A stretch of DNA of 32,155 bases from Chloroflexota bacterium (GCA_025358515.1 JANYJG010000090.1:1-32155); one strand, 5' to 3'; numbered from the stretch's first letter, positions 9,054 through 18,330 are shown. The notes: a model not told the origin generated them from the sequence alone. Numbers and translations: made by a program.

Positions 9054-9614
9054 ATGAAGCACTCCCAGGACCTCCTCGACGACGTTCAAGAGGTGCTTCT
9101 GACCGAGGAGCAGATCGCGGCCAAGGTTGCCGAACTCGGCCAGCGCATCAGTGCCGACTATGCCGGGCGGGAACTCACGCTCGTTAGCGTCCTGAAGGGC
9201 TCGTTGCCGTTCATGGCCGACTTGATGCGGCGCATCACTCTGCCGCTGCGGATCGACCTCATGGAAGTCTCGAGCTATGGCGGAACGTCAACCGAGTCGT
9301 CCGGCCTGGTCCGGATCCTCAAGGACCTGAGCGCGCCGATCGAAGGCCGGGACGTCCTCCTGGTCGAAGACATCATCGACACAGGCCTGACCCTGAACTA
9401 TCTGCTGCGGTATCTGCGCGGCAAGAACCCTCACTCGATCACCGTCTGCGCCCTGCTCGACAAACCGGCCCGCCGCCTTGTGGAGATCCCGATCGGCTAT
9501 GTCGGGTTCGAGATCCCGGACGCGTTCGTGATCGGCTATGGTCTTGACTACGGTGAGGTGTACCGAAACCTTCGCTTCGTGGGCGTCTTGCGCCCCGAGG
9601 CGTACGAGTCCTAG
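9054..9614 (+). CDS. hpt: hypoxanthine phosphoribosyltransferase
   Basis: LTLVSVLKGSLPFMADLMRRI...VSSYGGTSTESSG...DVLLVEDIIDTGLTLNYLLRYL...YVGFEIPDAFVIGYGLDYGEVYRNLRFVGVL. Confidence 0.97.
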   Translation: MKHSQDLLDDVQEVLLTEEQIAAKVAELGQRISADYAGRELTLVSVLKGSLPFMADLMRRITLPLRIDLMEVSSYGGTSTESSGLVRILKDLSAPIEGRDVLLVEDIIDTGLTLNYLLRYLRGKNPHSITVCALLDKPARRLVEIPIGYVGFEIPDAFVIGYGLDYGEVYRNLRFVGVLRPEAYES

Positions 9615-9625
9615 GAGGGCCGCAG

Positions 9626-10051
9626 ATGGATCGCAGCGCGACCAGCCGGGGCCGGTGGTTGGTGGCTATCGGCGCAATCATCATCGTTGGCGCCCTTTTC
9701 CTACAGTGGTGGCAAATCGGCGGTGGCGTGGGTGAGTTGACCCGCAGGAGCGACATCGGCATCTCCGACTGGCACGTCTACCCGATGTTCCTGGCAGCCA
9801 TTGCATCGCTGCTGCTGATCACGCTGCCATATGCTTCTGAGCGACCGGTCGCGATCGACCACCCACTTGCCTATCTGGGGCTCTTGATCGTGGTTCTCGT
9901 CAGCTATGCGATGGATGTCGTCAGCCTCGCTCAGGCCCAGAAAATCCCGATCCCGCCGTTGCTTGGGCCCGGGTTCTGGATCGCGGCAGTCGGCATCGGG
10001 GCCCTGGCTCGGGGAGTGTTCGAGGTCTTCGAGGACCGCCGCCGCATATAG
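9626..10051 (+). CDS. hypothetical membrane protein (about 4 TM segments)
   Basis: Hydrophobic stretches WLVAIGAIIIVGALFLQWW, MFLAAIASLLLITLPYA, AYLGLLIVVLVSYAMDVV, PGFWIAAVGIGALARGVF. Confidence 0.7.
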   Translation: MDRSATSRGRWLVAIGAIIIVGALFLQWWQIGGGVGELTRRSDIGISDWHVYPMFLAAIASLLLITLPYASERPVAIDHPLAYLGLLIVVLVSYAMDVVSLAQAQKIPIPPLLGPGFWIAAVGIGALARGVFEVFEDRRRI

Positions 10052-10288
10052 CTGCGTTCCGCCGGCCGCGCTTTCGGAATGTCCGAGCGTTGCGTCTGTG
10101 GGGATGGCGTATAGTAGGTGTCGGCGAGCCGAACGCAAGAGCGCGGCCGCCAATCGACCTGGCGTGGCTGTCGAGCGGTAATGCCGCTCGCCACCCCGAG
10201 AGCGCCGGCACCTCAGCAAGCGAACGTCGGCCCTTCCGGCTGTCGCGGCGGTGCAATCGCCCTCTCGTTTTGAGGTTCGTTCGTCCGA

Positions 10289-10750
10289 GTGGAGTACCTG
10301 GCTAGACAGGCCCGTATAACCGATGTTGATCGGCTTTACGCGCTATGCGCGCAAATGGGGGCTTTGACTGGTTCGGGCGCCACGCTCGACAGGATCAACC
10401 TGCTACGTCAACTCGTGGATATGCCGAATGCGAGCGTCTTAGTCGCCGAAGCAGGTCGTCAAATTACCGGCGGCGCGGTCCTTGCCCTGCGGCCCTCCAT
10501 TCGAGTCGGCGGTTTCGTCGGCGTAGTGGATGTGCTGGTCACGGGTCCGGGGCACGACGTCAACAAGGTCGCCGACGTGTTGATCGACGAGGTCCTCCTA
10601 TCGGCCCGACGAAAGGGCTGCGTCTCAGTCGAGGTCACGGTTCCAGCCGATGCCACGCTATCTGCGTGTTTGAGGCGCCACGGCTTCGCACCGGCGGAGG
10701 CCAATACATACCGAGTGGAAGTCGCGGTCAGGGCCCCGGCTACCCGCTAA
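10289..10750 (+). CDS. GNAT-like N-acetyltransferase, GTG start
   Basis: RQARITDVDRLYALCAQMG ... VGVVDVLVTGPGHDVNKVADVLIDEVLLSARRKGCVSVEVTVPADATLSACLRRHGFAPAE. Confidence 0.75.
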   Translation: MEYLARQARITDVDRLYALCAQMGALTGSGATLDRINLLRQLVDMPNASVLVAEAGRQITGGAVLALRPSIRVGGFVGVVDVLVTGPGHDVNKVADVLIDEVLLSARRKGCVSVEVTVPADATLSACLRRHGFAPAEANTYRVEVAVRAPATR

Positions 10751-10819
10751 ACAATCAATCGCAGCCGAGCAGCCAGAGAGCGCCGGCACTGCGGGTAAAT
10801 CCCATCAAGGAGTCATTTC

Positions 10820-12841
10820 GTGAGCAAGAACGTCGCCGTCTTTGTGGACGTGGCGAACATTTTCTATGCGGCGAAGGCGGCTGGCGCGGATATCGATTAC
10901 GTGACGTTGCTAAAGGCCGCCGTGGCCGGACGCGATTTCGTCCGCGCCTATGCCTACACCGGGCTGGATCCCGAAAACGAGAACCAGCGCAATTTCCATT
11001 CATTCCTGGCACGCCACGGCTACAAGGTCGTGAGCAAGGACATTCGCAAGTACGGCGACGGCAAGGTCAAGGCCAACCTGGACATCGAGCTCGTCGTCGA
11101 CATGATGAAGACGGCCCGAAACCTGGACGTGGCGATCGTCGTTAGTGGCGACGGCGACTTTGCGCCCGCGATTCGCGCGGTCCAGGAGATGGGCGTTCGG
11201 GTCGAGGTCATCAGCTTCCGAGGCAATACCAGCTCGGATCTGATCGAAGCCGCCGACGTGTTCTACGACATCACCCAGATCGCCAAGGTTGACCACGACT
11301 CGTCGCGTTCCGGCCGCCGCGTCGCCGGCGACGATGAGGACCTCTCCATGACCGAGGTCCCGGACAAGCAGACCGAAGGTCGCGGCGGACGCCGTGGCCG
11401 CGGTGGTCGCAGCGGACGTCCCGTAGAGCCGGTCGAGGCATTGGTTGCCGCTCCGGTGAGAGATGGCCGCTCAGGCCGCGGTGGCGGTCGAGGGCTGGTC
11501 GGCAGGACGGCGCCGCGAGTCGCTGACGTCGCTCCCGTCGCCGCTTCCCTCGCTCCCACTGCGGGTACGGGTCGCCTCGTGGCGCTGCCCGGCGAGAAGC
11601 TTTCTCGGGCCGCCTCCAGAGCCGCCGGCGAGACCGGCGTGGATATGCTCGACGAAGAGCAGCTCACTGAAATCGAGGTCTTCGAGGAGAACCTCGCCAC
11701 CGACGGTCTTGATGGCGATGTTCCTGCCGGAGAAGGCGCCGAAGGTGCCGATGATGCCGATGGATCGGCCGACTCCACCGGGCGACGGCGCCGCCGCCGC
11801 GGAGGACGCGGGCGCGGCCACGGCCGCTCTACGGAAGCGGTCGGCGAGGCCGGAGCCGCCGGCGAGGCCGGCGAGGCCGGCAACGGTGCCGAATCGGGTG
11901 CCGAATCGGGTTCCGCTGGCTCGGACGAATTCGAGGAGGCCGAACCGGTTGCGGCTCCCGTAGCTCCCCGGCACAACCAGTTCGGCTCGGTCTGGGACTC
12001 CCAGATCGGCATGGTCGGTCGTCCCGAACGACTCACACCCTCAACGGCCGACGAAGACGATTATGCCGAGCCGGAGATCCCCGAGTACCTCCTGGCTGAG
12101 CGCCGCCGCAGTAGCCGCGGTCAAGGCGGCGGTCAGGCTGGTGGCCGGGGCGGTATGCGTGGCGGCGGCGCCCGGAGCGCCTACTCAGCTGCTGTGGATC
12201 GGGAGCGCTACGGTCGTGGCGCCACTTCATCCAACCGATACCCGGAACCGGCCCCTCGCCAGCCCATCGTGTCCCAGCCGCCGCGTCGACGTGACGATCG
12301 GCCGGTTCGGCAGGCTCCGCCCCCGCAGCAGCAGCGCGGTTTTCCGCGCGGCGTAAATAGCGGTCGGGATTCGTCGGAGCCGTGGAGCGAGGTTCCGCCG
12401 GAGCTCGAAGAACTTCTGCGAGCCCAGCTGTCGACCAAGTTGAGCCGATCCAGCGCACCGTCTGCGCCTGCATCGCGACGCGAACGTGTCATTGCTCCCG
12501 CCGCACAAGCCGACGCCGCTCCTGTCGTACAGGCTGCTGAGGCTTCTGTCGCCACGAAGCCGTTGCCTCGACGAGCCCCCCGCCGCAAGCCCGAGTCCGC
12601 CGACGCGACCGTCAAGGTTGAGTCTCCGGCCGCGCCGCAGACCGCGGCGGCGCCCGCTAGCGACGTGGCCTCAAAGCCGGCCCCGCGGAGCCGCCGCAAG
12701 GCAGCCCCGACGCAGGCTCTAGTGGCAGCTCAGGCGGAAACGCCGGCCGCAGCCGCTGAAGCTCCGGCCGCTCCCAAGCGCCGAGCCCCCGCTCGTCGCA
12801 AGGTAGCCGCTCCTGCCGACGGGGACGCGTCCGCCGAGTAA
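10820..12841 (+). CDS. NYN domain (LabA/DUF88-type PIN-like) protein with ~500-aa low-complexity R/G- and A/P-rich tail
   Basis: MSKNVAVFVDVANIFYAAKAAG...KANLDIELVVDMMKTARNLDVAIVVSGDGDFAPAIRAVQEMGVRVEVISF; then GRRGRGGRSGR, GRRRRRRGGRGRGHGR and long Ala/Pro/Arg tail. Confidence 0.88.
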   Translation: MSKNVAVFVDVANIFYAAKAAGADIDYVTLLKAAVAGRDFVRAYAYTGLDPENENQRNFHSFLARHGYKVVSKDIRKYGDGKVKANLDIELVVDMMKTARNLDVAIVVSGDGDFAPAIRAVQEMGVRVEVISFRGNTSSDLIEAADVFYDITQIAKVDHDSSRSGRRVAGDDEDLSMTEVPDKQTEGRGGRRGRGGRSGRPVEPVEALVAAPVRDGRSGRGGGRGLVGRTAPRVADVAPVAASLAPTAGTGRLVALPGEKLSRAASRAAGETGVDMLDEEQLTEIEVFEENLATDGLDGDVPAGEGAEGADDADGSADSTGRRRRRRGGRGRGHGRSTEAVGEAGAAGEAGEAGNGAESGAESGSAGSDEFEEAEPVAAPVAPRHNQFGSVWDSQIGMVGRPERLTPSTADEDDYAEPEIPEYLLAERRRSSRGQGGGQAGGRGGMRGGGARSAYSAAVDRERYGRGATSSNRYPEPAPRQPIVSQPPRRRDDRPVRQAPPPQQQRGFPRGVNSGRDSSEPWSEVPPELEELLRAQLSTKLSRSSAPSAPASRRERVIAPAAQADAAPVVQAAEASVATKPLPRRAPRRKPESADATVKVESPAAPQTAAAPASDVASKPAPRSRRKAAPTQALVAAQAETPAAAAEAPAAPKRRAPARRKVAAPADGDASAE

Positions 12842-12895
12842 GTCGGTCGCGTCAGGCGCCGTCAGCCCGGATTCGGGCTCACTGGGGCACCACCC

Positions 12896-14158
12896 ATGGA
12901 ACACGCATTCACTCGAGGACAGCCGAGAGCGCTGGCCGAGGTCCACTCGATGGTCCTCGGTCCGGCTCCCCATGCGGTCCTCCTGGTCGGGCCGGGGTCC
13001 AGCGGCAAGACGACGCTTGCCCTCGATCTGGCCGCGGGTCTCCTCTGCAATGATCCCGATCCTGCCGCGAGGCCGTGCCGGGTGTGTCGCGGCTGTCACC
13101 AGGTGGCGTCGGGGAATCACCCGGACTTGCACCGCTTGGCGCCCGTCGGAGCCGGCAGGCAGATCCCCATCGGCGATGCCCACGGGCGGCCCGATCCAGG
13201 CACCGTTCGACACTTGATCGGCGAGCTGTCCTTGCTGCCCGTCGAGGGCGGCGCGCGGGTGGCCGTCGTCGAGGAAGCTCATCGCCTCAACGAAAGCGCT
13301 CAGAATGCGCTGCTCAAGATGCTCGAGGAGCCCCCGGCCGGAGTCACGATCGTGCTCTGCGCCGACGATGAGGAGTGTCTGCTACCGACGGTTCGGTCGC
13401 GCTGCTCGAGAATCCGATTGGGGCCTGCGGCCGGTCACGAGATCGAACGCTGGCTGGCCGAACTCGGGGCCGCAGATCCGCCGCAGGCAGCCAGGTTGGC
13501 CAGGCTGTCCGGCGGTCGCCCTGGGCTGGCTCTTGCGTACGCCCGGTCGCTTCAGGCCGAACGGCTGCGGGGCGAAATTGCGCGCGGGCTGCTGGACCTG
13601 CTGACGGCGGGTCGGCGCGACCGCTTGGCCGCCATCCGGGGACTGATGAAATCGGCCGCCGCACTCGACGGCGCCTTGGATGAGGGACGCGGCAAGGGCC
13701 TGGCGGAGGCCGCGCCCGAGACGCCGCGGCGCCGCAAAGGGCGTGCCACTGCCGACCTCGCCGCAGCCGAAGGACCGTCCAGAACCGAGCCCGACGCTGA
13801 AGCCGGGGCCGTACTAGAGGCTCCCACTGCCAAGATATCGGCTTCCGACAGGCGCGCCGCGGCCGCGACCCTCATCGAGATATGGGCTTCCGTCGCTCGA
13901 GACCTGTGTGTGGCCGGATTGGGAGACGCGCGCCACCTGCGAGAGATGGAGCTGCTGGACGAGCTTCCCCCTGCCGCAGCGGTCCTGGACCGGGCCGAGC
14001 TCACCGACTTCATCGATCGACTGGGAACGATCGGCGCCCAGATCGATGAAAACGTCAACCCGGAGCTGGGACTTGACGTGCTCTCGATCTCATGGCCTCG
14101 GCCGATGGTTTCGGCCGTCCAAGCCAGGCGTTCGCCCGCGTTCGACGCGCGCCGGTGA
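12896..14158 (+). CDS. holB: DNA polymerase III subunit delta' (HolB-like AAA+ clamp-loader subunit)
   Basis: AVLLVGPGSSGKTTLALDLAAGLLC...CRVCRGCHQVASGNHPDLHRLAP...VAVVEEAHRLNESAQNALLKMLEEPPAGVTIVLCADDEECLLPTVRSRCSRIRLGP. Confidence 0.9.
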   Translation: MEHAFTRGQPRALAEVHSMVLGPAPHAVLLVGPGSSGKTTLALDLAAGLLCNDPDPAARPCRVCRGCHQVASGNHPDLHRLAPVGAGRQIPIGDAHGRPDPGTVRHLIGELSLLPVEGGARVAVVEEAHRLNESAQNALLKMLEEPPAGVTIVLCADDEECLLPTVRSRCSRIRLGPAAGHEIERWLAELGAADPPQAARLARLSGGRPGLALAYARSLQAERLRGEIARGLLDLLTAGRRDRLAAIRGLMKSAAALDGALDEGRGKGLAEAAPETPRRRKGRATADLAAAEGPSRTEPDAEAGAVLEAPTAKISASDRRAAAATLIEIWASVARDLCVAGLGDARHLREMELLDELPPAAAVLDRAELTDFIDRLGTIGAQIDENVNPELGLDVLSISWPRPMVSAVQARRSPAFDARR

Positions 14159-14475
14159 TGGTCGCACGGGCTCGCCCCAACGACCTGGCTCGCCTCGAGG
14201 TGAGAATTCGAGGCCGCGTCCACGGTGTTGGGTTTCGCTATTTCGTGGTCACCCGCGCTTCCGAACTGGGCCTTACTGGCTGGGTCTCGAACGAGCAGGA
14301 CGGCAGCGTGCGGTGCGTGGCCGAGGGGCCGCGGGCGGATTTGGTGGAACTGCTGGAGTTGCTCCACGAAGGGCCCGCCCCGTCAATCGTGGAGCACGTG
14401 GACGAGGACTGGCTGCCGTACACGGGCGCCTGGGGCAGCTTCGGTATCAGGTCGTCGGGCCACCGCGGCGACTGA
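14158..14475 (+). CDS. acyP: acylphosphatase
   Basis: LEVRIRGRVHGVGFRYFVVTRASELGLTGWVSNEQDGSVRCVAEGPRADLVELLELLHEGP; ATG 14158 overlaps the upstream TGA by 1 nt. Confidence 0.93.
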   Translation: MVARARPNDLARLEVRIRGRVHGVGFRYFVVTRASELGLTGWVSNEQDGSVRCVAEGPRADLVELLELLHEGPAPSIVEHVDEDWLPYTGAWGSFGIRSSGHRGD

Positions 14476-14533
14476 ATCGACAGGCCGGCAGTCACCGCCG
14501 ACCGACTGATCGACCGACCGCTAACCTATCGGT

Positions 14534-14962
14534 GTGACCGAACCATCCGCTCCCGATTCAGCCCGCGCCGTCGCCGAACGTGCCGCAGCCGCATACCAGA
14601 CCCTGGCGGACCTGGCCGAGACCGTCGAGGACGAGTGGCAGTACGTCACCGACCTGGTCGATGCATACATGCCGTCCCTTGGGGCGCTCGCCGGCGCAGA
14701 GCCGATGCGGGTGCTCTCCGCGCCAGCAGTCAACGCAGTGGTCGAGGCCATCGCCGAGATCGCGCTGATCACGGACCCGCACAAGGCCATCGATTGGCTG
14801 TCGACGTTCCCACACGTCGTGGCTCTGGCCATGGGCGGCGTGGTCGACTCGCCGGCCGAGGTCGCACCGGGCAACGACGACGAGTCCCCCGGGGACAACG
14901 ACGACTCCCCCGGGGACAACGACGACTCCCCCTTCCGGGCGTTGCTGGAGCGTGGACGATGA
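14534..14962 (+). CDS. hypothetical protein with acidic repeat tail
   Basis: ORF with C-terminal GNDDESPGDNDDSPGDNDDSPF; ATGA overlap with the next gene. Confidence 0.6.
   Translation: MTEPSAPDSARAVAERAAAAYQTLADLAETVEDEWQYVTDLVDAYMPSLGALAGAEPMRVLSAPAVNAVVEAIAEIALITDPHKAIDWLSTFPHVVALAMGGVVDSPAEVAPGNDDESPGDNDDSPGDNDDSPFRALLERGR
14870..14932. repeat. 21-bp in-frame tandem repeat GGGGACAACGACGACTCCCCC (2 exact + 1 degenerate copy)
   Basis: 14891-14911 and 14912-14932 identical; 14870-14890 diverged copy. Confidence 0.9.
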
Positions 14963-15633
14963 GATTCCAGGACGCGGCCCGCGACGCGCGAGCGGTGGTG
15001 TACGCGGGCATCCAGGCGGACCCACTCGTGGCGCGGATGGCCTCGCTGCTGGCCGAGGCTACGACCGCAGAACGTTGGCTGGCTCGCGCGGTGATGAACG
15101 GGGAGCGGACCGACGCCCAGACCTGGCGCAGCATCTTCCCGACGCTTTTCGACGGCTTGGTGGATCCGGGCTTAGCGGACCATGCCGGGCTCATCTTGGT
15201 CGCGTCGCTGGAGGTTGCGAATCGCGGCGAGCAGGTTCGCAGCCAGTTCCGTGGCGCGATCGTGGAGGAGCTGACCGCCAGACTGCTGGCAACTCGCGTG
15301 GCGCCGGCGACGGTGAAGCGGGAGCGGCGCGTTCTATTCGACGGGATCCGGGCGGAGATCCACCCATACGACGTAACCGTGGAGGCGGACGCGCGGCCGG
15401 AGGTCTACGACTGCAAATGGGGCGCCCGCGGCATCAACGCCGACGTGCTAAACCAACTCGACGACGCTCGGGTTCACGCCGCTGACGAGGACATCTCCCT
15501 GCACGTGGCCCTCGTCATCTTCGACGCCCGCCGCTCATGCGAGATCCGGCTGGATCGCGCCACGGCCAATCGCGAAGGAACGGCCCTGGTCGCGATCGAG
15601 GGGCTGAACTCGCTTGGGAAGGCCGGGCGATGA
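14959..15633 (+). CDS. hypothetical protein with PD-(D/E)XK nuclease-like core
   Basis: ATG 14959 in ATGA overlap; core YDVTVEADARPEVYDCKWGARGINADVLNQLDDAR matches D-x(n)-(D/E)xK plus following N/Q helix. Confidence 0.6.
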   Translation: MRFQDAARDARAVVYAGIQADPLVARMASLLAEATTAERWLARAVMNGERTDAQTWRSIFPTLFDGLVDPGLADHAGLILVASLEVANRGEQVRSQFRGAIVEELTARLLATRVAPATVKRERRVLFDGIRAEIHPYDVTVEADARPEVYDCKWGARGINADVLNQLDDARVHAADEDISLHVALVIFDARRSCEIRLDRATANREGTALVAIEGLNSLGKAGR

Positions 15634-16454
15634 CCGAAGGCGCCGGCCCCGAAGCCCCGCAGCCGCAGGCCGCCCAGCTCGCCGCCAAGCTCGCCGGCGA
15701 GGAGCTGTTTCGAATTGTGAGGCCTTACCAGGTCCGCTTTGAAGAATCGACCCCCGACGAGACGATGCGGACCTCGATCCACCTGGCCTGGGTCGCCGAC
15801 ATCGCCTGGCAGCACTCCACATTGCTGGGCTTTGGGCGCGACTGGTACACCGAGCGGGGCTGTATCTGGCTCGTTCGGGCCGTTCGTCTGGAGATACTCA
15901 GACCCATCCATACCTACGCCCGCGTGCTCGTCAGCACCCGTGTGGCCGGGTTCCGGCGTGTCTCGTCCCGGCGCGAAAGCGAGGTCCGCGACGAATCCGG
16001 CGAGATCCTGGCCCGCGTGGAGATCGACTGGGTCATGACCAACGGGCGCGGCCTGCCGACGCGAATTCCCCGGGAGATGGCCGCCTTCGTGCCGGGCACG
16101 GGTCGCGCCTTCGAGATGCACATGCTTGCGCTCCCGAAACCGCCGGCGGAGGCGACGAAACATCAGTTCCGCGTTCGCCGCCGCGACCTGGATCCGCTCG
16201 ACCACGTCAACAACAGCGTCTACATCGACTATTTCGAGCAGGCTCTCGAAGATGCCGGCCAGGCCGGCTTGATTGCCTTACTGCCCCGGACGTACACCGT
16301 GGAGTACGTCGGCGTTGCAGCCCACGGCGAGCGAATCACGGGCCACGTCTGGCCGCACGAAGGCGGTTGGGCCTACCTTCTGACACGGGATGACGGCAGC
16401 CCCGTCCTGCGGGCGACCCTGAAGGTTGCATCGCCCGCTTCTCCGACCCGCTAG
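15630..16454 (+). CDS. acyl-CoA/acyl-ACP thioesterase-like double hotdog protein
   Basis: ATGA overlap with upstream stop; YQVRFEESTPDETMRTSIHLAWVADIAWQHS and second hotdog FRVRRRDLDPLDHVNNSVYIDYFEQALEDAG. Confidence 0.82.
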   Translation: MTEGAGPEAPQPQAAQLAAKLAGEELFRIVRPYQVRFEESTPDETMRTSIHLAWVADIAWQHSTLLGFGRDWYTERGCIWLVRAVRLEILRPIHTYARVLVSTRVAGFRRVSSRRESEVRDESGEILARVEIDWVMTNGRGLPTRIPREMAAFVPGTGRAFEMHMLALPKPPAEATKHQFRVRRRDLDPLDHVNNSVYIDYFEQALEDAGQAGLIALLPRTYTVEYVGVAAHGERITGHVWPHEGGWAYLLTRDDGSPVLRATLKVASPASPTR

Positions 16455-16462
16455 GGCTCGGC

Positions 16463-16870
16463 TTAGGCCGTTGTGCCGCCGTCGTGCTTGGCTTCGTCCT
16501 CGGGAGCCGAGGTGGCCTCCGGGGAGCTGGCAGGGGCGTTAGCGCGTGCGTTCTCGGCGGACTTTCGCAGATCCGCGGCAAGGTCCTTGCTGCGGGCCGC
16601 CAGCCGCTCGCCGACGTGCTCGGTCACGGTTGCGGCCTTGTGGGCCACCGGGCCCGCATTCGCGGCGGCGACGGCCGCGAGCTCAGCGGCCTTGGCCCCA
16701 ACATCGCGCAGAACCGGCCCGGCCTGCCGACCCGCCTGATCGATCATGTCCTGGAGTTGCGCCAGCCACCTCTCGCCCAATTCTCGGGCGCGCGTGGTCT
16801 GGTCGCGGCGCGGGTTCTGCCCGCTCGCTCCTTGCTCTCCACCTTGACCGGTCTGATTTTCAGGTTCCAT
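16463..16870 (-). CDS. hypothetical Ala-rich helical protein
   Basis: Complete ORF, long amphipathic helix-like sequence, no family recognised. Confidence 0.5.
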   Translation of the reverse strand: MEPENQTGQGGEQGASGQNPRRDQTTRARELGERWLAQLQDMIDQAGRQAGPVLRDVGAKAAELAAVAAANAGPVAHKAATVTEHVGERLAARSKDLAADLRKSAENARANAPASSPEATSAPEDEAKHDGGTTA

Positions 16871-16988
16871 CTCAACACCTCGATGTTGGCGAGGATTTTG
16901 CCCCTCGACTCGTAGCTCGACAATCCTACGCCGCCGCGCCCAGAACCGGGAATCCGGTATGACCCGCGTGGCGCCACTCGGCCCGAAG

Positions 16989-18254
16989 TTAGCCCGCCAG
17001 CACTCCTGAAAGCCACGATCCGGTCCGTCCGGCGCTATCCGTCAGCGTGACCCGGAACCGATAACAGAAGAGGTTCGTGAGGCCGATCGTGAACGGCGAT
17101 CCGGCCGCGGTGCTGCCACCCGAGACCCACATGGCGCCGGCGCAGCTACCCTCTACGGGGGCCGCGGCATATTCCGCCGTTACTTTGCGCTTCACAACAG
17201 TGGTTCCCGGAGCGGGCGTCTCGGTCCAAGTGGCAGCCGCAGACGCGGCCGTCGTCACCGTTAGCGAGCCGGTCGCCGGCGACGTGAAGGTGACCGCCGG
17301 TGCCAGCGGGTTCGACAGGACTGTGCCGGACTCGTACCTGGTCGTACTTGCGTTCGAACCGGTGAGCGTCAGGACGAAGCGGTAGCAGAAGCCTGGCTTT
17401 AGGCCGGTGGTCGCTTGAGGCGACGCTCCGTTTGAATGCCAAGCCTGCGCCGTCGCGACCCAACGCTCCACATCGCAGCTGCCGTTGATCGGCGCAGCCA
17501 TGGTCAGGCTCAGGTTCCGGGCGGTGACGGTCACGCCGGCGGCAGCCTCCTCTACCCAGCTGGCGGTCAGCGAGGCTCCGCCGGTCGTTTGTCCCGCGAA
17601 TCCGGGCGAGGTGAATGTGGCGCTCGGCTTCAGCGGCAGATTCCAGACCTGTATGCCAGGGTCGTAGTAGAGGTTCAGGATCTCATCTGCGAGCAGGCCG
17701 TCCAACGCGCAGCGACGCACGCTGTGCTGGAACAAGTGGCTGCCGTCACGGTCCGACGCGCACGGCACATCGTTCCCGCTCCGGTAGCCAGTGCTGAAGA
17801 TGGCGCCGCTTCGGGTGATCGACTCGTTCCATGTGGCATCGACGGCGGCGATAAGGCTGGCGGCCGTCGTTCGCCCCTCCGGCCTGTAGACCTGATCGCT
17901 GGTGTTATCCAGGACGTCATAGCACGACTTGCCAGAGGTGCCACCGCGCCAGTTGAGGGTGCGGTACCAGGCATATTCCTTGACCGTTATGGCGCCGACC
18001 TTGAGGGATTCGAGTGGCCAACTCGCGGGCCATTCGGAGGCCATTACGGTCTTCACGTACGCTTTGAAGTCGACGGTCTGGACTGTTCCGGCGCCTGGCC
18101 CGGCCGTTCGGTAGACCCGAATTGTCGTGGGCGGAATACGCGTACTCTGCCAGCCGGTACACGCAGTCGCTGCGCGAGCGGCGGGTGGCGCGGTGATCGC
18201 GGGAAGCCAGACCAGCGTGGTGAGCACCAGGATGGCGGCGATTAGACGTCGCAT
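16989..18254 (-). CDS. secreted SpoIID/LytB-domain protein with C-terminal repeated beta-rich domains
   Basis: Signal peptide MRRLIAAILVLTTLVWLPAITAPPAARA; VDFKAYVKTVMASEWPASWPLESLKVGAITVKEYAWY; two related modules each with NLFCYRFRVTLT / GFCYRFVLTLTGS. Confidence 0.8.
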   Translation of the reverse strand: MRRLIAAILVLTTLVWLPAITAPPAARAATACTGWQSTRIPPTTIRVYRTAGPGAGTVQTVDFKAYVKTVMASEWPASWPLESLKVGAITVKEYAWYRTLNWRGGTSGKSCYDVLDNTSDQVYRPEGRTTAASLIAAVDATWNESITRSGAIFSTGYRSGNDVPCASDRDGSHLFQHSVRRCALDGLLADEILNLYYDPGIQVWNLPLKPSATFTSPGFAGQTTGGASLTASWVEEAAAGVTVTARNLSLTMAAPINGSCDVERWVATAQAWHSNGASPQATTGLKPGFCYRFVLTLTGSNASTTRYESGTVLSNPLAPAVTFTSPATGSLTVTTAASAAATWTETPAPGTTVVKRKVTAEYAAAPVEGSCAGAMWVSGGSTAAGSPFTIGLTNLFCYRFRVTLTDSAGRTGSWLSGVLAG

Positions 18255-18330
18255 TGCGGGCAGGCTACTCGGCATCGATGGCACGAGTCAAGCCCGTCCG
18301 ACCGACCAAGCCATTCGCACCGGTCGCCCG

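Noticed and set aside
10199-10792. 14-nt repeat GAGAGCGCCGGCAC (about 10199 and 10779) in two neighbouring intergenic regions
   Set aside because: A 14-mer match is expected by chance in a 32-kb GC-rich window; no shared flanking structure seen
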